From positions 1 through 20,493 of the IMG/VR virus record IMGVR_UViG_3300027749_000551: DNA of 20,493 bases; one strand, given 5' to 3'. Position 1 is the stretch's first letter, and every line of letters starts with the position of its first letter. Under the pieces are notes generated by a model. It did no database searches, was not told the DNA's origin, and saw nothing but the letters and a program-made list of their open reading frames with translations. Shown one piece after another: positions 1 through 4,639 of the stretch. The position numbers and the translations under genes were made by a program. This DNA is from a virus.

Positions 1-88
1 CACAAACTAACTGCGTGCGCCCGCCCGCCCGCCGACACAAACCGCCGCCGCCTGCCCTGCCCCCGTGCGCCAACTGACTTTGGCTGGC

Positions 89-105
89 TGCCGTATAATA
101 CGGCA
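89..105. repeat. 17-bp palindrome, copy 1
   Basis: Perfect inverted repeat of 7-bp arms TGCCGTA/TACGGCA around TAA. It is upstream of the first gene, and TTGAC motifs follow at 109 and 120. It is identical to the copies at 196 and 2941. Confidence 0.9.
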
Positions 106-119
106 CTATTGACCCGCTA

Positions 120-148
120 TTGACTTTCTAAGTCCTATATGGTAGGCT
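120..148 (+). promoter_or_regulatory. Weak promoter candidate for the first small-gene cluster
   Basis: TTGACT (120-125) is followed by 17 nt and TAGGCT (143-148), which fits the loose actinobacterial TTGAC-N17-TANNNT pattern. The -10 match is poor. A second TTGACC lies at 109-114 with no good partner. If it is real, transcription would start near 155 and run through palindrome copy 2 before the ATG at 233. Confidence 0.3.
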
Positions 149-195
149 TAAGCCATAATCAAAGAACCACCTATGACCGCTTAAAAAACCCAAAT

Positions 196-212
196 TGCCG
201 TATAATACGGCA
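196..212. repeat. 17-bp palindrome, copy 2
   Basis: Perfect TGCCGTA-TAA-TACGGCA. It is followed by CTTAACGAAAGG and the ATG at 233, a leader shape shared with copies 3 and 4. The centre contains TATAAT, but I see no -35 hexamer at a suitable distance. Confidence 0.9.
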
Positions 213-232
213 CTTAACGAAAGGATAGAAAA

Positions 233-406
233 ATGGCGATTGACTTCGCGGCTCTGTTCGTTCAGAGCGCAAAGCAAGAACTAGCAAGCCAGCAAGTAGC
301 AGCAAATATCAAAGCCGAAGCAGACCGCGCTCAGGCTATCTACCAGAAGGGCGTGGACATGATGACCGAGAAGCGCACTTACGCATTATCATTGGACGGC
401 AAATGA
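233..406 (+). CDS. Small hypothetical protein (57 aa)
   Basis: I do not recognise this protein. It begins MAIDFAALFVQSAKQELASQ and is predicted to be mostly helical, rich in Ala, Gln and Lys. It has no signal peptide or transmembrane segment. The ATG at 233 is supported by AAGGAT at 221-226, about seven bases upstream, and the gene follows palindrome copy 2. Its stop overlaps the next ATG (ATGA), so it is probably translationally coupled to the 41-aa ORF at 403. It is the first of a three-gene micro-operon (233-635). Function unknown; small early phage proteins often act on host functions, which here is only a guess. Confidence 0.6.
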   Translation: MAIDFAALFVQSAKQELASQQVAANIKAEADRAQAIYQKGVDMMTEKRTYALSLDGK

Positions 407-528
407 GAGAGCGCGTGTTAAAGGTATTCGAGCAACGCGATAAGGGCTTGCTTACTGATTTTGAGATGTGGCAAGAAATTGCTGAAATTGCCGATTGGGC
501 ACTTAATGATATCGATAATACAAGATGA
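403..528 (+). CDS. Small hypothetical protein (41 aa)
   Basis: This 41-codon ORF starts at the ATG overlapping the previous stop (ATGA at 403-406) and ends in an ATGA overlap with the next ORF. It begins MRERVLKVFEQRDKG and is acidic in its second half (EIAEIADWALNDIDN), probably a helical pair. I do not recognise the family. The unbroken chain of stop/start overlaps is the main support that it is translated. There is no signal peptide or membrane segment. Confidence 0.5.
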   Translation: MRERVLKVFEQRDKGLLTDFEMWQEIAEIADWALNDIDNTR

Positions 529-635
529 GCCGCTGGCGTTGGACACCCGAGCATGGGTGGCAGGTTATTGACATTGGAGTCCAGATACGCTATGATTGGG
601 CTACAAGAAAATGGTACGAGGTGCGAGCGGTCTAA
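525..635 (+). CDS. Small Trp-rich hypothetical protein (36 aa)
   Basis: A short ORF coupled by ATGA to the preceding gene. It begins MSRWRWTPEHGWQ and contains five Trp residues in 36, an unusually high share. The predicted secondary structure is beta-like (WQVIDIGVQIRYDW, then KWYEVRAV). The length, the spaced aromatic residues and the coupling suggest a real micro-protein. A strong promoter (568-596) lies inside its 3' half and reads on into the tRNA-like element and the next genes. Function unknown. Confidence 0.45.
   Translation: MSRWRWTPEHGWQVIDIGVQIRYDWATRKWYEVRAV
568..596 (+). promoter_or_regulatory. Strong sigma70-type promoter inside the 36-aa ORF
   Basis: A perfect TTGACA (568-573), a 17-bp spacer and TATGAT (591-596, five of six consensus bases). 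Transcription would start near 603 and produce an RNA carrying the tRNA-like hairpin (649-691), palindrome copy 3 and the genes at 739 and 867. Confidence 0.65.
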
Positions 636-648
636 TCTCGTACTGGTG

Positions 649-692
649 GCTCACGAAGGGCAGTTACGCAGGTTCGAGTCCTGCGGTGAGCG
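649..692 (+). other. tRNA-like element: T-arm plus acceptor-like stem, no full cloverleaf
   Basis: Bases 668-684 form a canonical T-arm: stem GCAGG/CCTGC with the seven-base loop TTCGAGT. This includes an exact GGTTCGAGTCC box. Outside it GCTCAC (649-654) pairs with GTGAGC (686-691). Together they resemble the top half of a tRNA (acceptor plus T-arm). Only 13 nt lie between the two 5' strands, so there is no room for D and anticodon arms, and no encoded CCA follows. I tested upstream sequence for a standard cloverleaf: a D-arm-like CGAG/CTCG hairpin exists at 624-640, but the acceptor and anticodon stems do not pair. It could be a tRNA remnant, a tRNA mimic, or a tRNA-derived attachment site. 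Confidence 0.4.
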
Positions 693-698
693 CGTGAT

Positions 699-715
699 TG
701 CCGTATAATACGGCG
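699..715. repeat. 17-bp palindrome, copy 3
   Basis: TGCCGTA-TAA-TACGGCG; the 15-bp core is perfect and the outermost pair is lost. It lies between the tRNA-like element and the ATG at 739, followed by a TTTAACGAAAGG leader like that of copy 2. Confidence 0.9.
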
Positions 716-738
716 ACACTTTAACGAAAGGTAAGAAA

Positions 739-867
739 ATGTCTAATAGCGAGTTAGAGTTTGATGCTGAATACTTCGTTGATGATTTAACTGATGAAGA
801 GATTATTGAACTGGTTGAACTTAATGAGTGGGAACCCGACTTCGCAGATGAAGATGAGGATTTCTAA
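739..867 (+). CDS. Very acidic small protein (42 aa)
   Basis: Begins MSNSELEFDAEYFVDD and ends DFADEDEDF. About half of the residues are Asp or Glu and there is no Lys or Arg, so the charge is extremely negative. It has no family I can name. The ATG is preceded by GAAAGG (726-731) in a leader nearly identical to that of the first gene, downstream of palindrome copy 3. Its stop overlaps the next start (TAATG). Acidic small phage proteins can be DNA mimics or inhibitors. Another possibility is that it is a substrate for the amidoligase encoded 250 bp downstream. Both ideas are speculative. Confidence 0.6.
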   Translation: MSNSELEFDAEYFVDDLTDEEIIELVELNEWEPDFADEDEDF

Positions 868-1037
868 TGATTACGCTCACGCTTACCGAAATGGAAGTGA
901 ACGAGATACGCAAGGCTCTCCATTGGGCTGAGCAATCTCACCGCAAGTACGGGTTCAAGGCTCTCGAAAGTCTGGTATCTGACCTGCGCAGTAAGATAAA
1001 TGATGTCGTGCTTGACAATCATGACATGATAGTGTAA
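867..1037 (+). CDS. Small hypothetical protein (56 aa)
   Basis: Starts at the ATG overlapping the previous stop (TAATG, 865-869). It begins MITLTLTEMEVNEIRKALHW and reads as two amphipathic helices (EMEVNEIRKALHWAEQSH and KALESLVSDLRSKINDVV), compatible with a small helical hairpin or dimerising protein. There is no transmembrane segment. I do not recognise a family. The last codons overlap the promoter at 1012-1040, whose -10 box includes the stop codon. Confidence 0.55.
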   Translation: MITLTLTEMEVNEIRKALHWAEQSHRKYGFKALESLVSDLRSKINDVVLDNHDMIV

Positions 1038-1040
1038 AGT
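1012..1040 (+). promoter_or_regulatory. Strong promoter for the amidoligase operon
   Basis: Perfect TTGACA (1012-1017), a 17-bp spacer and TAAAGT (1035-1040). The expected start of transcription is near 1047, 65 nt before the amidoligase ATG. Palindrome copy 4 (1071-1087) then lies about +25 to +41, in the untranslated leader, where a bound protein could block elongation or an RNA hairpin could form. Confidence 0.65.
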
Positions 1041-1070
1041 AGTTCCTGTAAGTGATTGAGTTCGACCGCT

Positions 1071-1087
1071 TGCCGTATAGTACGGCA
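1071..1087. repeat. 17-bp palindrome, copy 4 (TAG centre)
   Basis: TGCCGTA-TAG-TACGGCA. Both 7-bp arms are perfect; only the central triplet differs from the other copies. The arms are therefore what is conserved. It lies between the 1012-1040 promoter and the amidoligase start. Confidence 0.88.
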
Positions 1088-1111
1088 GCACTTAATGAGA
1101 AGGGAAAGTAA

Positions 1112-2329
1112 ATGTTAGATGATGATGATGTAACTGACGTTCTATGCGCACACTGTGATAGTACGATAGACTCAGACAATTCTGTTCTATCTAATGCTGG
1201 AGAAATCCTATGCCCAGACTGTCGATATGTTTGCGAGAGATGCGACTGGATAGGTAATTCTTGGGATGAAAATCCCTGTGATGTAGAGGGTGACATATGG
1301 TGCCAGAACTGTACCGAGAACCATGCTTCTTGGTGCGAGCGACATGAAGAGTATGTCACCGATAGCATGTATTATATCCAAGATGTTCACGAGTCATGGT
1401 GCGTATACTGTGCGGAGAATCACTCCTCATGGTGTGAGGACTGTGACGAATACTATGCCGATGGTTGCCAATCCTGTAATGAGATAGGTCGAGATATCCA
1501 TGACTACAACTATCGCCCTGACCCTATCTTCCGCTCAGTAACGGGCGAGAATACCAAGTTATACTTTGGTATCGAGATAGAAACAGAGAAGGGGCGAGGT
1601 GGATTAGACCTTAGTTCCTGCTCTGAATATGCTGCTCAACTAGAGCATGAGTATAACCTTGCTTATCTAAAGCATGATGGCTCGCTTAATAATGGGTTCG
1701 AGATAGTTACGCACCCAGCCTCACACGCTTACTACAAGCAAGAGGATAACCCTCTATGGACTGTGCTTGAAGGGTTGCGTACTGGCTATGGCATGAAGTC
1801 ATGGGATACTGGTACCTGTGGACTCCATATCCATATCTCTCGAGCAGGCTTTAGTGGTGGCGCACACCAACACCGCTTTCTCCAACTGGTATATAGTAAT
1901 CCAGAGTTCTACTCTACCCTTGCTGGTCGAGAGGCTAGTCACTGGGCTAAGTTCGATGACATAGTTAGAAGTGAGCGACAGATGGATGAAAATGGTTACT
2001 GGCACTACAAACAATGGCGTTCATATAAGCATAAGTTAGTGCGCCATAACGATAACTGTAGCGACCGCTACTCTGCGGTCAATACTCTCAACCGCCACAC
2101 TCTAGAGATGCGTATCTTTAGGGGTAGTATCAACAGCAGGACAGTCAAGGCCGCGATAGACTTAGCGCATGCCAGCGTTGAGTACACACGAGAATTACGA
2201 GTTCCAGATGTATGGGCTAGTGCTTTAGTAGCCGAGAACTTCATGGAATATATCAAGATGAACGTAGAGTTATACCCAGAATTAAACGAGCGCATGAACA
2301 GATTGTTCACGCTTACAAACGCGGAATAG
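1112..2329 (+). CDS. Amidoligase-family protein with N-terminal multi-Cys zinc module
   Basis: The C-terminal two thirds (about 148-365) carry the signature of the putative amidoligase family (COOH-NH2 ligases of the glutamate-cysteine ligase/glutamine synthetase fold). Visible motifs are FGIEIE (152-157), KHDGSL (187-192), GFEIVTHP (195-202), CGLHIHIS (236-243) and LEMRIFRGS (331-339), expected to supply metal- and ATP-binding Glu, His and Arg. Such enzymes join a carboxyl to an amine with ATP. Residues 1-125 are a separate Cys-rich region with CxxC pairs at 12/15, 34/37, 41/44, 64/67, 97/100, 108/111 and 119/122, probably several zinc ribbons that could bind protein or nucleic acid. The start follows AGGGA (1101-1105). 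The glutamine amidotransferase lies ten bases downstream and probably works with it. Substrate unknown. Confidence 0.8.
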   Translation: MLDDDDVTDVLCAHCDSTIDSDNSVLSNAGEILCPDCRYVCERCDWIGNSWDENPCDVEGDIWCQNCTENHASWCERHEEYVTDSMYYIQDVHESWCVYCAENHSSWCEDCDEYYADGCQSCNEIGRDIHDYNYRPDPIFRSVTGENTKLYFGIEIETEKGRGGLDLSSCSEYAAQLEHEYNLAYLKHDGSLNNGFEIVTHPASHAYYKQEDNPLWTVLEGLRTGYGMKSWDTGTCGLHIHISRAGFSGGAHQHRFLQLVYSNPEFYSTLAGREASHWAKFDDIVRSERQMDENGYWHYKQWRSYKHKLVRHNDNCSDRYSAVNTLNRHTLEMRIFRGSINSRTVKAAIDLAHASVEYTRELRVPDVWASALVAENFMEYIKMNVELYPELNERMNRLFTLTNAE

Positions 2330-2339
2330 AGGATAGAAG

Positions 2340-3185
2340 ATGTGTTTATTATTAGTGGCGCAGCCTAACAGCACGCCAAAAAAGAAGGATTTAGAGTGTG
2401 CTTCATGTAATAACCCTCATGGCTTTGGCTATGCGGTAATCGCTGGCGACAAGATTATATCTGGTCGCGGTATGTCTGCTAAGAAGGTTATCAAGGAGTT
2501 CCTAGCGGTACGCAAGGAGTTCCCAAATAGTTATGCCATGTTCCATGCTCGCTTGGCTACGCATGGCGTCAAGAATGAGGAGAACTGTCACCCGTTCAAG
2601 GTAGGTGGCGACTCACGCACCTATCTAGCGCACAATGGTATTCTTGATGTAGATATCCATGCTACTGACAAGCGTAGCGATACCCGTATCTTTGCTGAGG
2701 ATATCCTGCCTAACTTCGGTGGCGTCAAAGGCTTAGACAATGACAACACGTGGATTATCCTTAGCAAGTGGGCAGTAGGTAGCAAGATTGCGGTGCTTAC
2801 TGTAGACCCTGATGCTAAGGATGATTGCTATATTATCAACGAGAAGTCAGGCTTCTGGGATAATGACGGGATATGGTGGAGTAATGACTCATACAAGCCC
2901 AGTAGTTGGTCTTCATATTGGGATACTAAATACGAAGCAGTGCCGTATAATACGGCAGGCAGCGTCGAACGCATAGAGGATGCTCATATAGAGTTCGAGT
3001 GCCCGTCATGTCTGGGCATAGCGTATGAAGATGCCAACCCTTATTGGTGCGAGTTCTGTAATACATGCTTCGATTGTAGCGGTATCTTCAATGATACCTG
3101 CTTATGCTGGACACCAGAGAATAAACGATATGCCTTTAAGGGCAAAGAAGGGGTAGGTTATTACAATGGCACATTCGACTTCTAA
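2340..3185 (+). CDS. Class-II glutamine amidotransferase with C-terminal zinc ribbon
   Basis: Starts MCLLLVAQ, so Cys2 is the expected N-terminal nucleophile once Met is removed, as in Ntn-type glutaminases. Other family marks are HGFGYAV (27-33), FHARLATHG (68-76), CHPF (83-86), LAHNG (96-100, oxyanion-hole Asn-Gly) and SDTR (113-116). The role is hydrolysis of glutamine to release ammonia for a partner synthetase or ligase. After about residue 215 comes a zinc-ribbon-like segment with Cys at 221, 224, 237, 240, 243, 246, 254 and 256. Palindrome copy 5 encodes VPYNTA (201-206) in the linker between the two parts, as if inserted at a tolerant spot. It is co-transcribed with the amidoligase (10-bp gap). 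The synthetase domain of asparagine synthases or GlmS is absent, so it probably serves the neighbouring ligase. Confidence 0.82.
   Translation: MCLLLVAQPNSTPKKKDLECASCNNPHGFGYAVIAGDKIISGRGMSAKKVIKEFLAVRKEFPNSYAMFHARLATHGVKNEENCHPFKVGGDSRTYLAHNGILDVDIHATDKRSDTRIFAEDILPNFGGVKGLDNDNTWIILSKWAVGSKIAVLTVDPDAKDDCYIINEKSGFWDNDGIWWSNDSYKPSSWSSYWDTKYEAVPYNTAGSVERIEDAHIEFECPSCLGIAYEDANPYWCEFCNTCFDCSGIFNDTCLCWTPENKRYAFKGKEGVGYYNGTFDF
2941..2957. repeat. 17-bp palindrome, copy 5 (inside the amidotransferase gene)
   Basis: Perfect TGCCGTA-TAA-TACGGCA within the coding sequence, in the frame CCG TAT AAT ACG GCA (PYNTA), between the catalytic domain and the Cys-rich tail. Confidence 0.9.
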
Positions 3186-3369
3186 GGTAGAGATAACACC
3201 AGTCCTATACGGACAGGATGTTCACAGTTATGTTACGCTTACTAAAACAGATGAGGGTGCCGTATTATACGGCACTTTCACCTCACTTGATGAGGCAATG
3301 GTTTGGGCTAAACAATTAATTAACGCTGAGATAATTCCCGTATATTATCCAGCATACAACAGGGGGTAA
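3166..3369 (+). CDS. Small hypothetical protein (67 aa)
   Basis: Overlaps the amidotransferase 3' end by 20 bp; the ATG at 3166 is preceded by GGGGTAGG. The protein begins MAHSTSKVEITPVLYG and has alternating hydrophobic stretches (SYVTLTKT, GAVLYGTF) followed by an amphipathic helix (SLDEAMVWAKQL), an alpha/beta pattern typical of small phage proteins. No membrane segment is visible. Palindrome copy 6 lies inside and encodes AVLYG. It may belong with the amidoligase pair by position. No family recognised. Confidence 0.6.
   Translation: MAHSTSKVEITPVLYGQDVHSYVTLTKTDEGAVLYGTFTSLDEAMVWAKQLINAEIIPVYYPAYNRG
3258..3274. repeat. 17-bp palindrome, copy 6 (inverted centre, inside a gene)
   Basis: TGCCGTA-TTA-TACGGCA: the centre TTA is the reverse complement of TAA, so this copy is in the opposite orientation to the others. 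It lies in the coding sequence of the 67-aa protein. Confidence 0.88.
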
Positions 3370-3370
3370 C

Positions 3371-3505
3371 ATGTTACGAATAACTGACGTTAATATGCGC
3401 GTATACTTGATAGATGTGATAGCCGCACTGTCGGCCAACACAAACCATGAGCACGATAAACTTATCGCGCAGACCAGACTAATGCTACAGATGTTGGAAG
3501 GATAA
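3371..3505 (+). CDS. Small hypothetical protein (44 aa)
   Basis: The ATG at 3371 follows the previous stop by one base and is preceded by AGGGGG (3361-3366). The protein begins MLRITDVNMRVYLIDVIAAL and is probably two helices; the second (HEHDKLIAQTRLMLQMLEG) is amphipathic with a Leu/Met face. The hydrophobic stretch YLIDVIAAL is too short and charged for a clear membrane anchor. Position, ribosome binding site and tight packing support it as a gene. No family recognised. Confidence 0.5.
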   Translation: MLRITDVNMRVYLIDVIAALSANTNHEHDKLIAQTRLMLQMLEG

Positions 3506-3506
3506 T

Positions 3507-3764
3507 ATGAATATAGATACCAAAGAACTGCTTCAGACCTATGATGTAAATCTATACGATACTAGGACTACTGGAACCATGAAGGAGTTTGAGTTAGTCA
3601 ACCCACTCAATAACCAATCCTTTACTGGTCGCCTGTACTGGAACGAGAATGACGGATATGATATCTATTGGGACAAGCATGCGCCAGAGTTGGCGAAGCG
3701 TGACTACTTCGAGTCAGCCTTAGACGCTGCGTTAGTGCCGTATAATACGGCGGAGGAAGTATGA
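3507..3764 (+). CDS. Small hypothetical protein (85 aa)
   Basis: Begins MNIDTKELLQTYDVNLYDTR. The middle (SFTGRLYWNENDGYDIYWD) reads as beta strands rich in aromatic and acidic residues. The end (ALVPYNTAEEV) is encoded by palindrome copy 7. It is preceded by GGAAGGAT six bases before the ATG. The gene overlaps the WhiB start by ATGA, indicating coupled translation. No homologue recognised; it could be a small regulator or inhibitor, but nothing in the sequence shows which. Confidence 0.6.
   Translation: MNIDTKELLQTYDVNLYDTRTTGTMKEFELVNPLNNQSFTGRLYWNENDGYDIYWDKHAPELAKRDYFESALDAALVPYNTAEEV
3736..3752. repeat. 17-bp palindrome, copy 7 (immediately before the WhiB ribosome binding site)
   Basis: TGCCGTA-TAA-TACGGCG inside the last codons of the 85-aa gene (VPYNTA). 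GGAGGA (3752-3757) and the WhiB ATG (3761) follow directly. A hairpin here would abut the ribosome binding site. Confidence 0.9.
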
Positions 3765-4084
3765 TAGGGAACTGTACGGGGCACCAAGACCCCGATATGT
3801 GGTTCCCTGAGATGCCACCTAATCGACCTAGCATTGCTGGCACTGCGGTACTAGCACAGCGAGTCAATGAAGCCATTAGCCTTTGTAATTCCTGCCCTTC
3901 TAAGGTAGAATGTGACCTAGAAGGTGGCAAGCCCGAGAACCGTGCCTATGGCATATGGGGTGGCGTACTAGCAGGTGAAAGATTACTTGAGTCAGGCGTT
4001 AAGCGTGACGAACTGCCTAACTGGGCACCAGAAACATCTGCGATAGATTTATACAATCGCTTATCACCTTGGCTGGAAAGGTAA
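3761..4084 (+). CDS. WhiB-family iron-sulfur transcription regulator
   Basis: A 107-aa protein with the WhiB pattern: Cys5 in CTGHQDPDMWFPE, then Cys42, Cys45 and Cys51 (C-x2-C-x5-C), and the GIWGG turn at 64-68 followed by a short Arg/Lys-containing tail. In this actinobacteria-specific family the four Cys bind a [4Fe-4S] cluster and the protein acts with the principal sigma factor. Phage WhiB proteins are known to affect host gene expression and superinfection. Translation starts within the preceding stop (ATGA) and after a strong GGAGGA site that touches palindrome copy 7. Loss of the palindrome-bound factor or structure could therefore control it. It is the strongest clue that the host is an actinobacterium. 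Confidence 0.88.
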   Translation: MIGNCTGHQDPDMWFPEMPPNRPSIAGTAVLAQRVNEAISLCNSCPSKVECDLEGGKPENRAYGIWGGVLAGERLLESGVKRDELPNWAPETSAIDLYNRLSPWLER

Positions 4085-4087
4085 TGA

Positions 4088-4465
4088 ATGAAGCGAATCA
4101 TAGCAATAGCAGTAGTTGCCGTTTTACTAGTGCTATGTCACCAATCAAAGACTGCCGAGCCAGTTCAAAGGGAATGGACTGTATCGGATAGTAAGTCATA
4201 CGCTAAGAAGCAACTCTTAGCATGGGAGAAACACCAGTACGCATGTCTCGATATACTATGGACACGCGAGTCCAATTGGCAAGCCAATGCGTACAATCAT
4301 CAGAAAGTAATGGGTCGCAATGCTTATGGGATACCCCAAATACTGGGGCTTAAGCGTGGGACTCACCCAACTGTACAGATTGACAAAGGCTTGGAGTATA
4401 TCATATATAGGTATGGGACACCTTGTATGGCATGGAAATTTCACCAACGGAAGGGGTGGTACTAA
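4088..4465 (+). CDS. Secreted or anchored lytic-transglycosylase-like protein
   Basis: 125 aa. Residues 1-16 are a hydrophobic signal or anchor (MKRIIAIAVVAVLLVL) followed by Cys17, but the residue before it is Leu, so a lipobox is doubtful. The rest matches the short transglycosylase-like domain of actinobacterial proteins: LDILWTRESNW (54-64) with Glu61 as likely catalytic acid, NAYGIPQ (78-84), and RYGTPCMAWKFHQRKGWY at the C-terminus. It would cut peptidoglycan glycan strands outside the membrane. It sits in the early-type block, away from the lysis cassette at 12 kb. Cell-wall remodelling, superinfection effects or an accessory lysin are possible. It begins four bases after the WhiB stop. 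Confidence 0.72.
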   Translation: MKRIIAIAVVAVLLVLCHQSKTAEPVQREWTVSDSKSYAKKQLLAWEKHQYACLDILWTRESNWQANAYNHQKVMGRNAYGIPQILGLKRGTHPTVQIDKGLEYIIYRYGTPCMAWKFHQRKGWY

Positions 4466-4639
4466 ATGCCAACGTATGAATATAAATGTGAAAAGTGCGA
4501 GCAACTCTACACCATACAGCGCCACGTAGATAAAAGAGACAACGCGGTGCTGTGTGACTGTGGTTGGGGAGCCACAAGAGTGTACTCAGCACCAGCAATT
4601 AAGTTCAATGGTACTGGTTTCTATAGCACAGGAGGGTAA
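4466..4639 (+). CDS. FmdB-type zinc-ribbon protein (57 aa)
   Basis: Begins MPTYEYKCEKCEQLYTIQR, the hallmark of the FmdB-type small zinc ribbon (CxxC at 8/11). A second knuckle CDC lies at 30/32, then the RVYSAPAIKFNGTGFYSTGG-type ending common in this family. Zinc binding is expected; the family's molecular role is poorly defined and it is often called a regulator. The start immediately follows the upstream stop (TAAATG). The same ending motif occurs in actinobacterial homologues, so the gene could be host-derived. Confidence 0.75.
   Translation: MPTYEYKCEKCEQLYTIQRHVDKRDNAVLCDCGWGATRVYSAPAIKFNGTGFYSTGG

Larger units (their letters stand above)
1..232. other. Non-coding left end with C-rich low-complexity tract
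   Basis: No ORF with a convincing start is visible before the ATG at 233. Bases 18-64 are strongly C-rich on the + strand, with CCC runs at 20-22, 24-26 and 28-30, CCG repeats at about 42-52, and C runs at 55-57 and 60-64. This contrasts with the AT-richer surroundings. The complementary strand has enough closely spaced G runs to form a G-quadruplex in principle. Two copies of the 17-bp palindrome and a weak promoter candidate lie in the same stretch. It may be a control region or lie near a genome end, but nothing here proves either. Confidence 0.5.

Noticed and set aside
89-212. Palindrome centres as -10 boxes (TATAAT)
   Set aside because: No -35 hexamer at 16-19 bp upstream of any copy; separate better promoters precede copies 3 and 4; centres vary to TAG and TTA; copies occur inside genes.
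600-692. A complete tRNA gene ending at the T-arm (668-684)
   Set aside because: A D-arm-like hairpin can be drawn at 624-640, but no 7-bp acceptor stem pairs with 685-691 at the right distance, no anticodon stem with U33 forms, and there is no CCA.
955-1368. 137-aa ORF on the minus strand
   Set aside because: It lies antisense to the amidoligase gene, its promoter and the 56-aa gene; no ribosome site or protein-like pattern.
89-3752. CRISPR array
   Set aside because: The repeats are only 17 bp, unevenly spaced (about 107 to 1870 bp) and lie in leaders and genes, so there are no regular spacers.
4380-4409. Promoter TTGACA with TATATA inside the transglycosylase-like gene
   Set aside because: The -35 is perfect but the best -10 is poor and the downstream genes are tightly coupled to the upstream ones, so it is probably chance.
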